This document shows positions 1 to 9,804 of a DNA stretch of 64,000 nt, one piece after another. The DNA is taken from positions 310,001-374,000 of the forward strand of contig NZ_JAIQDB010000002.1 of the NCBI RefSeq assembly GCF_020037475.1, read 5' to 3'. The DNA comes from Sutcliffiella deserti (GTDB lineage Bacteria; Bacillota; Bacilli; Bacillales; Bacillaceae_I). The notes under the pieces were generated by a model. That model made no database searches, had not been told where the DNA came from, and was given only the letters and a program-made list of their open reading frames with translations. Positions within the stretch are counted from its first letter, which is position 1; every line of letters starts with the position of its first letter. The translations under genes were made by a program, and so were the position numbers.

Positions 1-25
1 TACTATCTTAAAAGGGGGAATCAAC

Positions 26-796
26 ATGATAGATATACACTGTCATATACTACCATCAGTTGACGATGGAGCGAAACATATGACTGAAAGTATTGAGATG
101 GCAAGAGCGGCTGTTCAACAGGGTATTACCACTATCGTTGCAACACCCCATCATAATGACGGTAAATATCTTAATATAAAGACAGAAGTTCTTGAAAAGG
201 TAAATGAACTGAATGCGCGGTTGAAAAAGGAAGCAATTGATCTAACTATCTTACCCGGACAAGAATGCAGAATTACGGGCGAGTTACTTGACCAATATGA
301 AAAAGGTGAAGTACTTACATTAAATAACACTGGGAAGTATCTATTTCTTGAATTGCCTTCTAATCAAGTTCCGATGTATACGGAAAAACTTGTGTATGAT
401 ATGCAAATGAAAGGCTTGGTACCAATTATTGTTCATCCTGAGCGTAATTCGGAGCTTATCGAGTCCCCGGAGAAGCTATACCAATTAGTGAAAAAAGGAG
501 CATGTACGCAAGTGACTGCTGCAAGTGTGGCAGGGAAGTTCGGTAAAAAGATTAAAAAATTTTCACTTGATCTAATTGAGTCCAATCTCGTGCATTTTAT
601 CGCTTCGGATGCCCATAATATAAAAAACCGCACCTTTGTAATGAAAGAGGCTTATGAAATTATTCGCAAAGAATTTGGACAAGATGTTACGTATATGCTG
701 ATGGAAAATTCCGAGTTATTGGTAGAGGGACAGACCATTATAAAGGAAATTCCTGAAAGAATTAAGAAGAAAAAGCTGTTAGGCTTGTTTAAATAA
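26..796 (+). CDS. ywqE: PHP-type tyrosine-protein phosphatase (YwqE/CpsB family)
   Basis: Metal-dependent protein-tyrosine phosphatase of the PHP superfamily. Family members remove phosphate from BY-kinases and their targets in capsule and wall-polymer control. Visible metal-ligand motifs are D3-I-H5-C-H7 at the N terminus, the ATPHH motif near residues 39-43, VHPERN near 137 and SDAHN near 193. The length of 256 aa is normal for the family, and there is no signal peptide, so the protein is cytosolic. A purine-rich AAAAGGGGG site precedes the ATG. The partner BY-kinase/modulator pair would be expected upstream, outside the window. Placement next to an LCP ligase and a polysaccharide locus suggests control of surface polymer synthesis (inference). 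Confidence 0.93.
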   Translation: MIDIHCHILPSVDDGAKHMTESIEMARAAVQQGITTIVATPHHNDGKYLNIKTEVLEKVNELNARLKKEAIDLTILPGQECRITGELLDQYEKGEVLTLNNTGKYLFLELPSNQVPMYTEKLVYDMQMKGLVPIIVHPERNSELIESPEKLYQLVKKGACTQVTAASVAGKFGKKIKKFSLDLIESNLVHFIASDAHNIKNRTFVMKEAYEIIRKEFGQDVTYMLMENSELLVEGQTIIKEIPERIKKKKLLGLFK

Positions 797-877
797 TAAT
801 GAAACCTGTTGTTGCTTATTTAAAGCTGAAAAACATGAATAACGAGAGAATTGCAATCGGTGCTATTGTAGGCCTAT

Positions 878-917
878 AAAAGAAGGAGCCTTCCTAATTT
901 GGAAGGCTCCTTCTTTT
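878..917. terminator. bidirectional intrinsic terminator
   Basis: A 14-bp perfect stem (881-894 with 901-914, loop TAATTT) has an A-run on its left and a T-run on its right. It can end both ywqE and the convergent LCP gene. Confidence 0.9.
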
Positions 918-918
918 G

Positions 919-1872
919 CTATTCGTTCTTAGCTACCTCTTTTTTTTCCATATCCAAATGCTCGCGAAGTTTATTGGATATTTCTAATCTATCTTCCTCC
1001 GAAACGATAAGATACCAGATATCTTGTGTGCCATTATTAATGAACTCTCCATGACCTTTAATTTGATGCTGATCTAGGCTATGCCTCGCATCCTTATAGT
1101 TTGATTGGATGTCCACCATTTCATCAAAGGTTAAGTTGGTTCTAACATTATTCCCTAACACATCTAAAATGTCATCGAATTTAGTGATGGAAGAAACAGA
1201 TGCCCCTTTATCGATAACCCCTTGTATGATTGCTCGTTGGCGTTTTTGTCTTCCGAAGTCATTGTCTGGGTCTTCATAGCGCATGCGGGAATAGTTTAAA
1301 GCGGATTCCCCATCAAGTTCTAATTCTCCTTCTGGAAACTCATCGCCTCCATAACTAAAGGAGAGATTATTATCTACTTTTACTCCGCCGACGGCATCGA
1401 CAATATCCTTAAAGCTTTCCATGTTTACTTGTACATAATAATCAATTGGGATATCCAAAAAGTTTTCAACTGTAGCAATAGACATTTCAGGTCCGCCAAA
1501 GGCGTAAGCGTGATTTATTTTATCCATGAAGCCGTAATCTTCCCCAACCATTTCAGTTCTTGTGTCACGAGGAATACTAACCATCTGCATCGATTGTTCA
1601 TTAGGATTTACCGTTAATACAATCATGGAGTCTGAGCGGCCAGAATCATTGTCCCTTTCATCTACGCCTAAGATGAGAAAGGATAATGGGTCCCTTTTTT
1701 TGAAGTCCACTTCTGCAGGGCGTTTGTCAGATGATGTGCGATCCAATGGTGTATGCATATCTGTTGCAGTATTTTCTAAGGATTTATATACGGAAAAGGC
1801 AAATATTCCTACGCCTATAGTGACAATTCCTATTACAATAACTAGTATGATGAACCATTTCTTTCTGAACAT
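919..1872 (-). CDS. LCP (LytR-CpsA-Psr) family polymer ligase
   Basis: LCP enzymes transfer undecaprenyl-linked glycopolymers onto peptidoglycan outside the membrane. The 317-aa protein has an N-terminal membrane anchor (about residues 7-29) and then the LCP core: LILGVDERD, the GRSDSM motif, SIPRDTR (arginines that hold the lipid phosphate), the DKINHAYAFGG block and GRQKRQR. The minus-strand ATG is preceded by AAAGGA. It converges with ywqE and is divergent from the SGNH-type gene. A second LCP gene lies at 34729-35691, so the segment has two ligases on either side of the polymer locus. Which polymer each one attaches cannot be read from sequence. Confidence 0.93.
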   Translation of the reverse strand: MFRKKWFIILVIVIGIVTIGVGIFAFSVYKSLENTATDMHTPLDRTSSDKRPAEVDFKKRDPLSFLILGVDERDNDSGRSDSMIVLTVNPNEQSMQMVSIPRDTRTEMVGEDYGFMDKINHAYAFGGPEMSIATVENFLDIPIDYYVQVNMESFKDIVDAVGGVKVDNNLSFSYGGDEFPEGELELDGESALNYSRMRYEDPDNDFGRQKRQRAIIQGVIDKGASVSSITKFDDILDVLGNNVRTNLTFDEMVDIQSNYKDARHSLDQHQIKGHGEFINNGTQDIWYLIVSEEDRLEISNKLREHLDMEKKEVAKNE

Positions 1873-2039
1873 ATTACATCGTCCTTTTAGTAAAGAATTA
1901 TATATCTATTAAGCTATTATAAGTTATTTTTAAACAAAAATACAATTTATGGTGATAAAATACAAGAAAATCAGACAAATTTCGGAGTACTTATTGTAAT
2001 ATATCCTTATAATAGTATATTTGGTATGAGGTGGTATAA

Positions 2040-2849
2040 ATGAGATTTTTAATAACTTTAGTGATTTTGGCATGTTTCACAGCATTAGTCTTTGGAAATT
2101 TCCATTGGAAACAAAAGATAGGGAATTCTACATATGTTGAAGCAACTTCAAACCCACAGAAAAACGCAGGTGACGAACAGAATAATGACCCTGCCAAGAA
2201 GGGGGAGGAAATTGACCGCCCATTAAATGAAAAACTAGCTTCTTTACCTGAGGAGGTCATTTCCTATATAGAGGAAGCAGATTCACAGGGTAAAACCATT
2301 GAATTATTAATTATTGGGTCAGAAGTGAATACAATGGGGAACAATCCGTGGACAGAGATTTTTCAACTGAAAATGGAAGAGGCGTATGAAGAATTGTTTC
2401 ATATTACTGTAAAAGAAATTCCTTATGGAACATCTCAGCAAGTAGTTAATGAACAATTGCATATGGAGGATAGTGGAACCCCAGATCTAATCATATTAGA
2501 GCCATTCCTTCTTAATGACAATGATGTTGCATATCCATTTGAGCAGTCACTTGAAAATGTCCAGACCATGATTAAGGATTTTAGGGATTTGAATCCAGAA
2601 GTATTTGTTTTTCTTCAACCGGCCCATCCCTTACCGGGTGCCGTATTTTATCCCCAAGATATGAAGAAGTTTCAGGAGTTTGCCCTCGAGCAGGGCTACC
2701 CATATATCGATCATTGGACCAATTGGCCATTGGATAATGAGTCGGAAATGGCAGAACATCTCTTAGCGGGAAGTATTGCCCCGAATGAATTGGGTCATAA
2801 ACTTTGGAGTGAGTATATCGTGGACCTGTTCATTAGCGGGAAAAATTAA
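2040..2849 (+). CDS. Membrane-anchored SGNH-hydrolase-like protein
   Basis: Probable extracytoplasmic esterase or deacetylase-like protein of 269 aa. Residues 1-20 form a signal anchor, followed by a charged linker to about residue 60 and an SGNH fold. The block-I motif is IIGSEVNTMG, so the expected nucleophile position (S94) sits in GSE rather than the classic GDS. The C-terminal PNELGH block supplies the conserved His (H253). The start is ATG after GAGGTGG. The product may modify acyl groups on a surface glycan, as other SGNH proteins in such loci do (inference). The divergent GSE motif makes activity uncertain. Confidence 0.72.
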   Translation: MRFLITLVILACFTALVFGNFHWKQKIGNSTYVEATSNPQKNAGDEQNNDPAKKGEEIDRPLNEKLASLPEEVISYIEEADSQGKTIELLIIGSEVNTMGNNPWTEIFQLKMEEAYEELFHITVKEIPYGTSQQVVNEQLHMEDSGTPDLIILEPFLLNDNDVAYPFEQSLENVQTMIKDFRDLNPEVFVFLQPAHPLPGAVFYPQDMKKFQEFALEQGYPYIDHWTNWPLDNESEMAEHLLAGSIAPNELGHKLWSEYIVDLFISGKN

Positions 2850-2856
2850 TCAATGT

Positions 2857-2895
2857 AACAAGCCTGTAGTTCCGTTGGGACTCAGGCTTGTTGAC
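2857..2895 (+). terminator. intrinsic terminator
   Basis: A perfect 10-bp inverted repeat (2857-2866 with 2883-2892) lies just after the SGNH-type gene. The T-rich tail is weak. Confidence 0.65.
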
Positions 2896-2951
2896 TGTTT
2901 ATTGGTAGTTTAGTTTGTACGAAGTAGGAAAAGAGTCGTGAGGGAAATAGC

Positions 2952-3320
2952 CTATATGAATATTAGCCATAAAATAAATATTAGCACCATTAAACTTAAA
3001 TAAAGTAAGGAAAGGACCTTGCCAGTCTTCGAGTGGTTGGTGATGTTTTGAATAAATAGCGTTGGGATAAGCAGCCAGGGAATTAATAGTACAGTACCTA
3101 ACAGGTAACCCAATACCGAAAACGGCTCGGTAGCTAATTTAAACATAAATGCTGGAATGATGAGGAAAACTGGACTTAAACAGGAGACGATTATGAATCG
3201 AAGCCAATAAGCCTCCATTGCTATTCCTATGCTCTTGAAATTTTGATCTTTGGTCCAATTGGAGAATCCGGTAAAGCGCTTCCTAATTAGTGGGATGAAC
3301 CTGTGCGTAATTGCCGTCAT
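2952..3320 (-). CDS. Small hypothetical membrane protein
   Basis: 122-aa protein that I do not recognise. It has a basic, soluble N terminus of about 40 residues and then three hydrophobic segments (about 42-65, 70-90 and 100-122), ending directly in the membrane. The ATG is preceded by GAAGGTG at normal spacing on the minus strand, which supports translation. It lies between an SGNH-type gene and a large polytopic membrane protein, apparently as its own unit. No catalytic motif is visible. Confidence 0.6.
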   Translation of the reverse strand: MTAITHRFIPLIRKRFTGFSNWTKDQNFKSIGIAMEAYWLRFIIVSCLSPVFLIIPAFMFKLATEPFSVLGYLLGTVLLIPWLLIPTLFIQNITNHSKTGKVLSLLYLSLMVLIFILWLIFI

Positions 3321-3503
3321 TAATTTTTTTCACCTTCACTTTCCTAAAGTCGTTAGATTACTATATTCTATGTTCCTAATAAATTATTATGTACTCATCA
3401 TCTGTTTATAGATAGAATGACAGAATGCTATTACTATTTTACCCGGAGTCATGAATTTTAAACCTTTATATTACAGTTAGTTTAATAGGAAACGATAAGA
3501 GAA

Positions 3504-3536
3504 GCCCCCCTTTTTATCTAGACAAAAGGGGAGTTT
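3504..3536 (-). terminator. intrinsic terminator of the 610-aa membrane protein gene
   Basis: An inverted repeat CCCCTTTT...AAAAGGGG (3507-3531) directly follows the stop codon of the minus-strand gene that ends at 3537. Confidence 0.6.
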
Positions 3537-5369
3537 TCAGTTTAACAAGGTTAAATGAAGATGACCGTCAATAATTGATACTTTATAAACCCCGTCAGTA
3601 GAGGTCTCAGAATGGTCGTTTAAAAAATCAATAATATCCTCATCCTGATCCACGACGATAAGATAGTTTGAGTTATTTAAATGGTGCGTGAGAGAATCTC
3701 TTTTTTCCTTCGTATTGCTGCTTCGATAAATATAGTAGTTATTGCTTAACTGTTCATATGAAGCCAAATACCTCAAATAGCCGTTATCATTTGTGCTTCG
3801 AGGACTATAATATAAAACAGTGGGCTCTTCCGTAGTACCTGCTCGAATCAATTCGTAGTTTTCTTTTACCTTTTCTCTAATAGAAGAGGTTGGATCTGGT
3901 TTGTTCATTATGGAGGGAATATTATCGAGAAATGGATAAATATAAACTGCTACTAGAAAACAGGCAGAGAGAGTTGCTGCTAGTTTTGACTTCATGAAAA
4001 AATCAGACCTGCTCCACACAAGTGTTATGCATGTCATTAGGATCCCGGAATAATAAATAAACATGGTAGAATGGTACCTGCTGAATCCTGCTAGTCTCAA
4101 TGCTTCATTTTCCGGCATAAGAAACAGGTACATCAAATATAGAAAAAACATGTAAAGTATATAAATGCCATTAGTAAATAGTATAGGTATGACTATTAAA
4201 CGTGGCACCAATCTTTCTTTTATATAAGAAATTAATATAATAAATATCCCTATTGCATTTAATAGAATCATACTTTTAACATTTGCTGACTCAGGACTAG
4301 TAGCGGCTTTAACTATACTTTTGCCAAGAGTCTCCTTTAGATGCTCCGACTTATCATCAGCATTTAAATTTGAGGCTGTGACAGCAAATTTATTGCTTTC
4401 ATAAGTAAATTCAGGATAGACCTTTTCTGTATATTTTGACCATAAAAAGTTGCTTCCAAAGGGGATTATTAGCGTACAAATGATTGCAATTGCTATGAGT
4501 TTTCTCTTATTAAAAGTATAGTTCTCCCCTTTGATGTGTTTCCAATATAGTATGCTGAAAATTAGAAGTGCATTAATAACAATAAATAATTTACCGCTAT
4601 CCTTTACAAGCAATAATAAAACAAGGATAGGAGTGTTCACCAACAGACTTTTTTTCCAGTCATTTCGATAGAAATATGCAATGACCGTCACTGATAATGC
4701 AACAAGACCTAATAGTGTATCCACAAGTAAATTATATATATTTCCTTTGATAACAAATATTAAAGTCAGGCTGGTAACCAAAGCGACAATAATATGAAGG
4801 GGGTTTTTCCATTTGCAAAATGCAAGCAGGACAGTCAAGGTTGAGGCCAACAGAAATCCTTGGGCCATTAAAGTGTGGCTTTCTGAAAAGCCAAGCACTC
4901 TCACTATGTAATAAATGAATACGGCACTACCAGGAGGGTAATTCTTAAAAAGCACCATTGTGGTAGAATCAGGCAGCCCGTTAATTCGGTACATTTCCTT
5001 TACAATTAGCCCCCAATGACTGAAATTATCATAGTGTAGAAAAATCACATCTTTATAAACTGCAATTACAACAAGGGTTAATAATGTAAAAATTGCGATA
5101 GAAGGTGATAATATGTGCCTTATATTTTCTCTTCTCTTAATTAAGTAGTAGCTGTAGAAACAAAATAGCCCCAATCCTGTAAGGAAAATAAGGAGGGCCA
5201 TATGTGGCATTATATTTAATAGACCAGCAAAGAAAACGAGACAAGTAACGAGAGCAAAGACAAAGATGGGAATAAAAGCAGAATGAATCTTGTATTTAAT
5301 ATCCGCCAGCATTCCCCATCCTATTAAAGAAATAAACAAAAGAACTAACGAACTTATATTTTCAACCAT
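3537..5369 (-). CDS. Polytopic GT-C-like membrane protein
   Basis: 610-aa integral membrane protein with about 12 predicted helices and a soluble C-terminal domain (about residues 500-610). The first large loop holds the motif DNFSHWG (near 113-119), and a YPPG motif follows near 143. Both are typical of lipid-linked-sugar GT-C glycosyltransferases, in which the acidic residue of the first loop is catalytic. The start is well supported by GAGGAG seven bases before ATG. It may add a sugar from a polyprenyl donor to a wall polymer (inference). The donor and acceptor are unknown, and the family assignment rests on motif and topology only. Confidence 0.65.
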   Translation of the reverse strand: MVENISSLVLLFISLIGWGMLADIKYKIHSAFIPIFVFALVTCLVFFAGLLNIMPHMALLIFLTGLGLFCFYSYYLIKRRENIRHILSPSIAIFTLLTLVVIAVYKDVIFLHYDNFSHWGLIVKEMYRINGLPDSTTMVLFKNYPPGSAVFIYYIVRVLGFSESHTLMAQGFLLASTLTVLLAFCKWKNPLHIIVALVTSLTLIFVIKGNIYNLLVDTLLGLVALSVTVIAYFYRNDWKKSLLVNTPILVLLLLVKDSGKLFIVINALLIFSILYWKHIKGENYTFNKRKLIAIAIICTLIIPFGSNFLWSKYTEKVYPEFTYESNKFAVTASNLNADDKSEHLKETLGKSIVKAATSPESANVKSMILLNAIGIFIILISYIKERLVPRLIVIPILFTNGIYILYMFFLYLMYLFLMPENEALRLAGFSRYHSTMFIYYSGILMTCITLVWSRSDFFMKSKLAATLSACFLVAVYIYPFLDNIPSIMNKPDPTSSIREKVKENYELIRAGTTEEPTVLYYSPRSTNDNGYLRYLASYEQLSNNYYIYRSSNTKEKRDSLTHHLNNSNYLIVVDQDEDIIDFLNDHSETSTDGVYKVSIIDGHLHLTLLN

Positions 5370-5606
5370 TGTCGAACTCCTCGATAGTAAAAACTTTATT
5401 ATTGGATGTTTTGAAAACCTTGTTTTTTTCTACATAATATTAGATACCCTCTTCTTCCCTCTCTCTCCAAACAATAAACTTATTTTCCTCGAAATTTATA
5501 CGTAAATTAAATTTTAGACAAATTACCTATTCCTCCTTGTAATATTTTTGGTAATATTGTAAATGAAGTGAAATATTTGTCATATTATTTTTGAGGAGGA
5601 AGAATA

Positions 5607-7889
5607 TTGATTAGAAAGAGTCTTGTTGGTTTGAATTTTTGTTTGGTACTCATGCTTATGGTGACTTTGGAGATAGGTTTTGCAGAAAAGCAGATTGTAG
5701 AGTACGAGACTAACCTGACTAGCGCGAAAACGATTACCTTGGTAGATTATGAGTTAAATATAAAAAATGGCGAGACCTCATATGTAGATTTCATACATAG
5801 TGGAGAAAAAATAGGAGAATTGGAGTTTGATTTTGCAAGAGTATCCAATATATTCACTTGGCAAATTGGTGAAACTCCCTATGTATTAATTGAAGCGAAG
5901 TTAGATGGAACAGGCGGTTTTGCACGTTATTCTGTTTACGAGTTAAATAATAAGGAGCTAGAGCAACTTCTTTTAACCGAGGATTATCCGGCAGGATCCG
6001 TGGAAGTGAAGGAGGATTCTTTCGTGATAACCTATTATCAAGAGAATGATTCTTCAAGCTTGGCAAGTTATCAAACACTTAAAGATGTGTATACACAAGA
6101 GAATGATGGATCAATAGGTATGAAAGAAAAAGCCAAAGAAGATGTTGTGGTAAAAGAGATCTCGAAAATGGAGCGCATCTCGATTCAGTCTAATGACGAC
6201 TTGAGAGGGACGAACCCTTCCGTTTCCGAAATGAATGCTTTATTAACTAGCGAAGCAATTAAAGCCGGTGTCCCTCCAGAGTTGGTCAAAGCAATAGCAT
6301 GGCAGGAAAGTGCATGGAGACAATATAGAACATTCGATGACCCATACGGCCAATGGAAAAAAGGGGATCCGGTTATATCTTTTGATGGCGGAATAGGGTT
6401 GATGCAAATCACCGAGCCTAACATGACAGCGGAACGTGCAAGAAGATTAAAGACGGATATTGTCTATAATATTCAAGAAGGCCTCAAAATTTTAAAAGAT
6501 AAATGGACATATAGCAATTGGGGGAGAATCCCAAGTATTAACGGAAATGACATGCAGGTAATCGAGGATTGGTATTTTGCAGTTATGGCATATAATGGGA
6601 TATCGAGACGTAATGATCCTCTATATTATCCTGGTAACACTTATCAAGATGTCATTTACAGACACATAGAAAATTTTTCGCAGTTAATTACCACTCCTTT
6701 TCCGGAGCAATTGCTAAGAACCGATATCTATTATACTAGTGCTGGCTCACTTCAGTTCAGAAATCCTCATTATCATATAAACGGACCTTACCAAACTTCC
6801 AAACACTTATTTAAAAATGGTGAGTTTGTCCGAGCTACAGATTCGGGAGTGCGTTTACGGAACTCTCCGGAAGGAACGGAAATTAGGAAAACACAGGTTG
6901 GAGAAGCATTACAGATAGTTGGTCCATACCAGACCGGGAATATCAACTCTAATCACTTTGTGTGGTATCCAGTAAAAGATATGAATTCTAACCAAATCTA
7001 TTATATTTCATCCAGCTACATTGAAGAAATGAGAATTTCAGGAGACAACCGATATGCTACAGCTGTTAAAGTGTCTCGAGAAGGATGGGATAAGGCGAAC
7101 GTAGCAGTGATAGCTCGGGGGGATGATTTTCCGGATGCTCTTGCTGGAACTCCGCTAGCCTATCAGCTTAACGCACCCATTTTACTGACAAGAAGTAATG
7201 AGTTGGTAGAAGAAACAAAGAAAGAATTGCAAAGATTAGGCGTGAAAAAGATAGTGATGCTCGGTGGTCCGAATGCAATAAATACCGGGGTGGAAACTTC
7301 TCTGCGGAACCTAGGCTTAGAAGTGGAGAGAATTGCAGGAACGAACCGTTACGAAACAGCAAAACTTATCGCCAATAAAATGGGAACAAGTTTTTCGACA
7401 GTTGTAGTGGCAAATGGAAAGGGCTTTGCTGATGCACTAGCCATAGCTCCTTATGCAGCAAGAAACGGAATCCCTATTTTGCTCTCGGAGAAATCTAACA
7501 TTCCAGGGCCAACTACTACTCTGCTGGCTAACGCTACTAATACAATAGTGGTTGGTGGGAGAGAAATGCTTGCTGACAATCTATTAAAAGGGATGCCAAA
7601 ACCGGTGCGAATCTTTGGTGCAAATAGATACGAGACTGCCTATAAGATAGGAACAGAGTTTAATTTTTCTGCAAGTACAGGTCTTGTAGTTAATGGAACC
7701 GGCTTCGCTGATGCACTTACAGGTTCGGTATTAGCGGCAAAGCGTAATGCCCCATTATTATTAGTAAAGCCAGATCAGATTCCTGCTGAAACCAGTCGAC
7801 TCGTGAAGGAAAAAGATTTTGGACTAATCTCAGTGCTTGGTGGAGACGAAGCTATTCGCAATGAAGTTATTAGGAAAATAATAGAATAA
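5607..7889 (+). CDS. Secreted SLT lytic transglycosylase with SH3-like domain and three CWB2 modules
   Basis: Exported peptidoglycan lyase of 760 aa. The start is TTG with a strong GAGGAGG site seven bases upstream. Residues 1-26 are a signal peptide. A poorly conserved beta-rich region follows, then an SLT (lysozyme-like) domain at about 205-365 with catalytic E234 in AWQESAW and the GGIGLMQIT motif. An SH3-like segment lies near 405-470, and three cell-wall-binding-2 repeats at about 476-760, each starting with a GxNRYxTA-type motif. CWB2 modules bind anionic wall polymers in clostridia (established there). The gene is the first of four unrelated wall enzymes carrying the same anchor. It ends at a strong terminator. 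Confidence 0.9.
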   Translation: MIRKSLVGLNFCLVLMLMVTLEIGFAEKQIVEYETNLTSAKTITLVDYELNIKNGETSYVDFIHSGEKIGELEFDFARVSNIFTWQIGETPYVLIEAKLDGTGGFARYSVYELNNKELEQLLLTEDYPAGSVEVKEDSFVITYYQENDSSSLASYQTLKDVYTQENDGSIGMKEKAKEDVVVKEISKMERISIQSNDDLRGTNPSVSEMNALLTSEAIKAGVPPELVKAIAWQESAWRQYRTFDDPYGQWKKGDPVISFDGGIGLMQITEPNMTAERARRLKTDIVYNIQEGLKILKDKWTYSNWGRIPSINGNDMQVIEDWYFAVMAYNGISRRNDPLYYPGNTYQDVIYRHIENFSQLITTPFPEQLLRTDIYYTSAGSLQFRNPHYHINGPYQTSKHLFKNGEFVRATDSGVRLRNSPEGTEIRKTQVGEALQIVGPYQTGNINSNHFVWYPVKDMNSNQIYYISSSYIEEMRISGDNRYATAVKVSREGWDKANVAVIARGDDFPDALAGTPLAYQLNAPILLTRSNELVEETKKELQRLGVKKIVMLGGPNAINTGVETSLRNLGLEVERIAGTNRYETAKLIANKMGTSFSTVVVANGKGFADALAIAPYAARNGIPILLSEKSNIPGPTTTLLANATNTIVVGGREMLADNLLKGMPKPVRIFGANRYETAYKIGTEFNFSASTGLVVNGTGFADALTGSVLAAKRNAPLLLVKPDQIPAETSRLVKEKDFGLISVLGGDEAIRNEVIRKIIE

Positions 7890-7892
7890 GAG

Positions 7893-7937
7893 AAAAAGGG
7901 CTTGTATAATCTAAAAATTATACAAGCCCTTTTTGTT
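7893..7937 (+). terminator. intrinsic terminator
   Basis: A long stem (7893-7910 with 7917-7934) with a T-run directly follows the transglycosylase gene. Confidence 0.92.
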
Positions 7938-8027
7938 ACATAATCTTAATATAAGTTGCGTTTTATGGATGATATACTAAGATTATTGTATTTTATGCAG
8001 TAATATGTAGAAAACAGGAGGAAAAGA

Positions 8028-9380
8028 ATGTATATTTTTTCATTTAAAAGATACATAGTTGTTCTAGCCTTTGTGATTGTTACCCTACTTATTTCGATGC
8101 CTTCCTCAAAAGAGGCAAGTACGTATAATGTGGATCGAATCAGTGGTGAAAATAGATATAAGACAGCGGTAGAGGTTTCCAAGCAAGGCTGGAGTAATGG
8201 AGCTGATACTATTATTATTACCGGAGGAAACCAGTTTCCTGATGCACTAACAGGAACGCCATTAGCATTTTCTTTGAATGCGCCAATATTATTAACTAAT
8301 AGAAACTATTTGCCAAGTGAAACGAAAAATGAGATTACAAGATTAAAGCCTAAAAAGGTTATTATCCTAGGCGGTGATCATGCGGTATCCTCTAATGTAG
8401 CAAATGAACTACTTTCAATGGGGTTAGAACTTGAAAGAATCTATGGCGGTGACCGCTATGAAACAGCTGCAAAAATTGCCGAACGAATTCCTAATAAAGG
8501 TACTGCTGTTGTTGTTTATGGGAAAAACTTCCCCGATAGCCTTTCAGTTGCTGCGCATGCTGCTAAAAACGGATATCCAATTTTATTGACAGATACCAAT
8601 ACATTGCCAAGTAAAACAAAAGAATCGCTCTCGAACTACAGAAGAACCATAGTGGTTGGAGGAGAAGCGGTCGTATCAAAACAGGTTTATGGTCAGCTTC
8701 CTGCACCTGCACGCTATTCGGGTGCAGATCGGTATCAAACTCTATCAAATGTAGTAAAAGGATTAAATGTTAAATTTAATCAAAAAGTATATATAGCAAC
8801 CGGCGAAAATTTTGCCGATGCATTAACAGGTTCGGTGTTAGCTGCAAAAGAGAATACTTCCTTAGTACTTGTCGGTAAAGATCAAGTTCCGGGACCTATC
8901 CAAAATATCCTGAAATCACTCAGTACTTCCAATGCGACTATCATCGGTGGAGCTAATGCAGTATCCTCGGCGGTTGAAAGTCATCTGAAATTTGGTGAAC
9001 CGGTAATAGATGGCCAGGTTTTTGATGTTAACTCTATTATTTCAACTGCACGCCAATACATGGGGGTTCCTTATCTATGGGGCGGAATCACTCCATCAGG
9101 ATTTGACTGCAGCGGATACTTAGGCTATGTATTTAACAAACACGGTATATCATTACCAAGAACCGTAGCAGAGATGTGGGAAAAAGGAACATCTGTCTCC
9201 CAACCTGAAGTTGGCGATATTGTATTTTTTACTACTTATAAAGCAGGCCCTTCTCATGCTGGAATATACATTGGCAACAATGAATTTATCCATGCAAGCT
9301 CTACTTCCGGAGTAACAATTCATAGTATGTCCAATAGTTACTTTTACCCCCGTTACCTGGGAGCTAAACGTCTACATTAA
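8028..9380 (+). CDS. Secreted NlpC/P60 endopeptidase with three N-terminal CWB2 modules
   Basis: Exported D,L-endopeptidase-type enzyme that cleaves peptidoglycan stem peptides. Residues 1-30 are a signal peptide, residues about 38-325 hold three CWB2 repeats (GENRYKTA, GGDRYETA, GADRYQT), and about 335-450 an NlpC/P60 domain. The catalytic residues are visible: C361 in FDCSG, H410 in SHAG and H422 in FIHAS. AGGAGG lies six bases before the ATG. The domain order (anchor first, enzyme last) is the reverse of the transglycosylase upstream. It is monocistronic between two strong terminators. Confidence 0.93.
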   Translation: MYIFSFKRYIVVLAFVIVTLLISMPSSKEASTYNVDRISGENRYKTAVEVSKQGWSNGADTIIITGGNQFPDALTGTPLAFSLNAPILLTNRNYLPSETKNEITRLKPKKVIILGGDHAVSSNVANELLSMGLELERIYGGDRYETAAKIAERIPNKGTAVVVYGKNFPDSLSVAAHAAKNGYPILLTDTNTLPSKTKESLSNYRRTIVVGGEAVVSKQVYGQLPAPARYSGADRYQTLSNVVKGLNVKFNQKVYIATGENFADALTGSVLAAKENTSLVLVGKDQVPGPIQNILKSLSTSNATIIGGANAVSSAVESHLKFGEPVIDGQVFDVNSIISTARQYMGVPYLWGGITPSGFDCSGYLGYVFNKHGISLPRTVAEMWEKGTSVSQPEVGDIVFFTTYKAGPSHAGIYIGNNEFIHASSTSGVTIHSMSNSYFYPRYLGAKRLH

Positions 9381-9418
9381 AAAAACCGCCATCGAGTTAC
9401 CGATGGCGGTTTTTTTAG
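9381..9418 (+). terminator. intrinsic terminator
   Basis: A 14-bp stem AAAAACCGCCATCG/CGATGGCGGTTTTT with a T-run directly follows the NlpC/P60 stop codon. Confidence 0.93.
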
Positions 9419-9804
9419 ATAGAATTGTATTACAAAAATTACTGTATGATGACTACGGTAGAAAGTGTAAATCATTCTCCATAGTAAAGTGGAGCTAAAC
9501 TTATCTATTTGAGAACGAGGTTTATGTTATCTAAGGCAATTAACAGAATGGTAATGAGTAGCAAATCTAATAATATTAAATTGTAATAATAGTAAGAATA
9601 GTGTAAAAAAAACAACATAATTGTTTGACTATTTAGTGAATTAGTACTACACTAAAAATGTTAATGAAATCACATCGGGGGGGATTTGGTAGAGAAGTAG
9701 TTTAGTTTTTCCTTCTAATTACATAATATTACATAGCTTCATAGAATATTAGAAATGGAAAAGCGCAAATTTTTCGGGCATTTATTTTGATAGGGGGAGA
9801 AAAA
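9419..9804 (+). promoter_or_regulatory. Upstream region of the subtilase gene, with a sigma-A-like promoter
   Basis: This 386-bp AT-rich stretch has no gene. A promoter-like pair TTGACT (9625-9630) and TACACT (9648-9653) is spaced by 17 bp and would give a leader of about 145 nt. A G-run (GGGGGGG) near 9678 lies in the leader. I see no other structure. Confidence 0.5.

Noticed and set aside
9787-9804. Upstream TTG start for the subtilase
   Set aside because: It lies before the AGGGGG ribosome site; TTG 9805 has correct spacing and gives a clean signal peptide.
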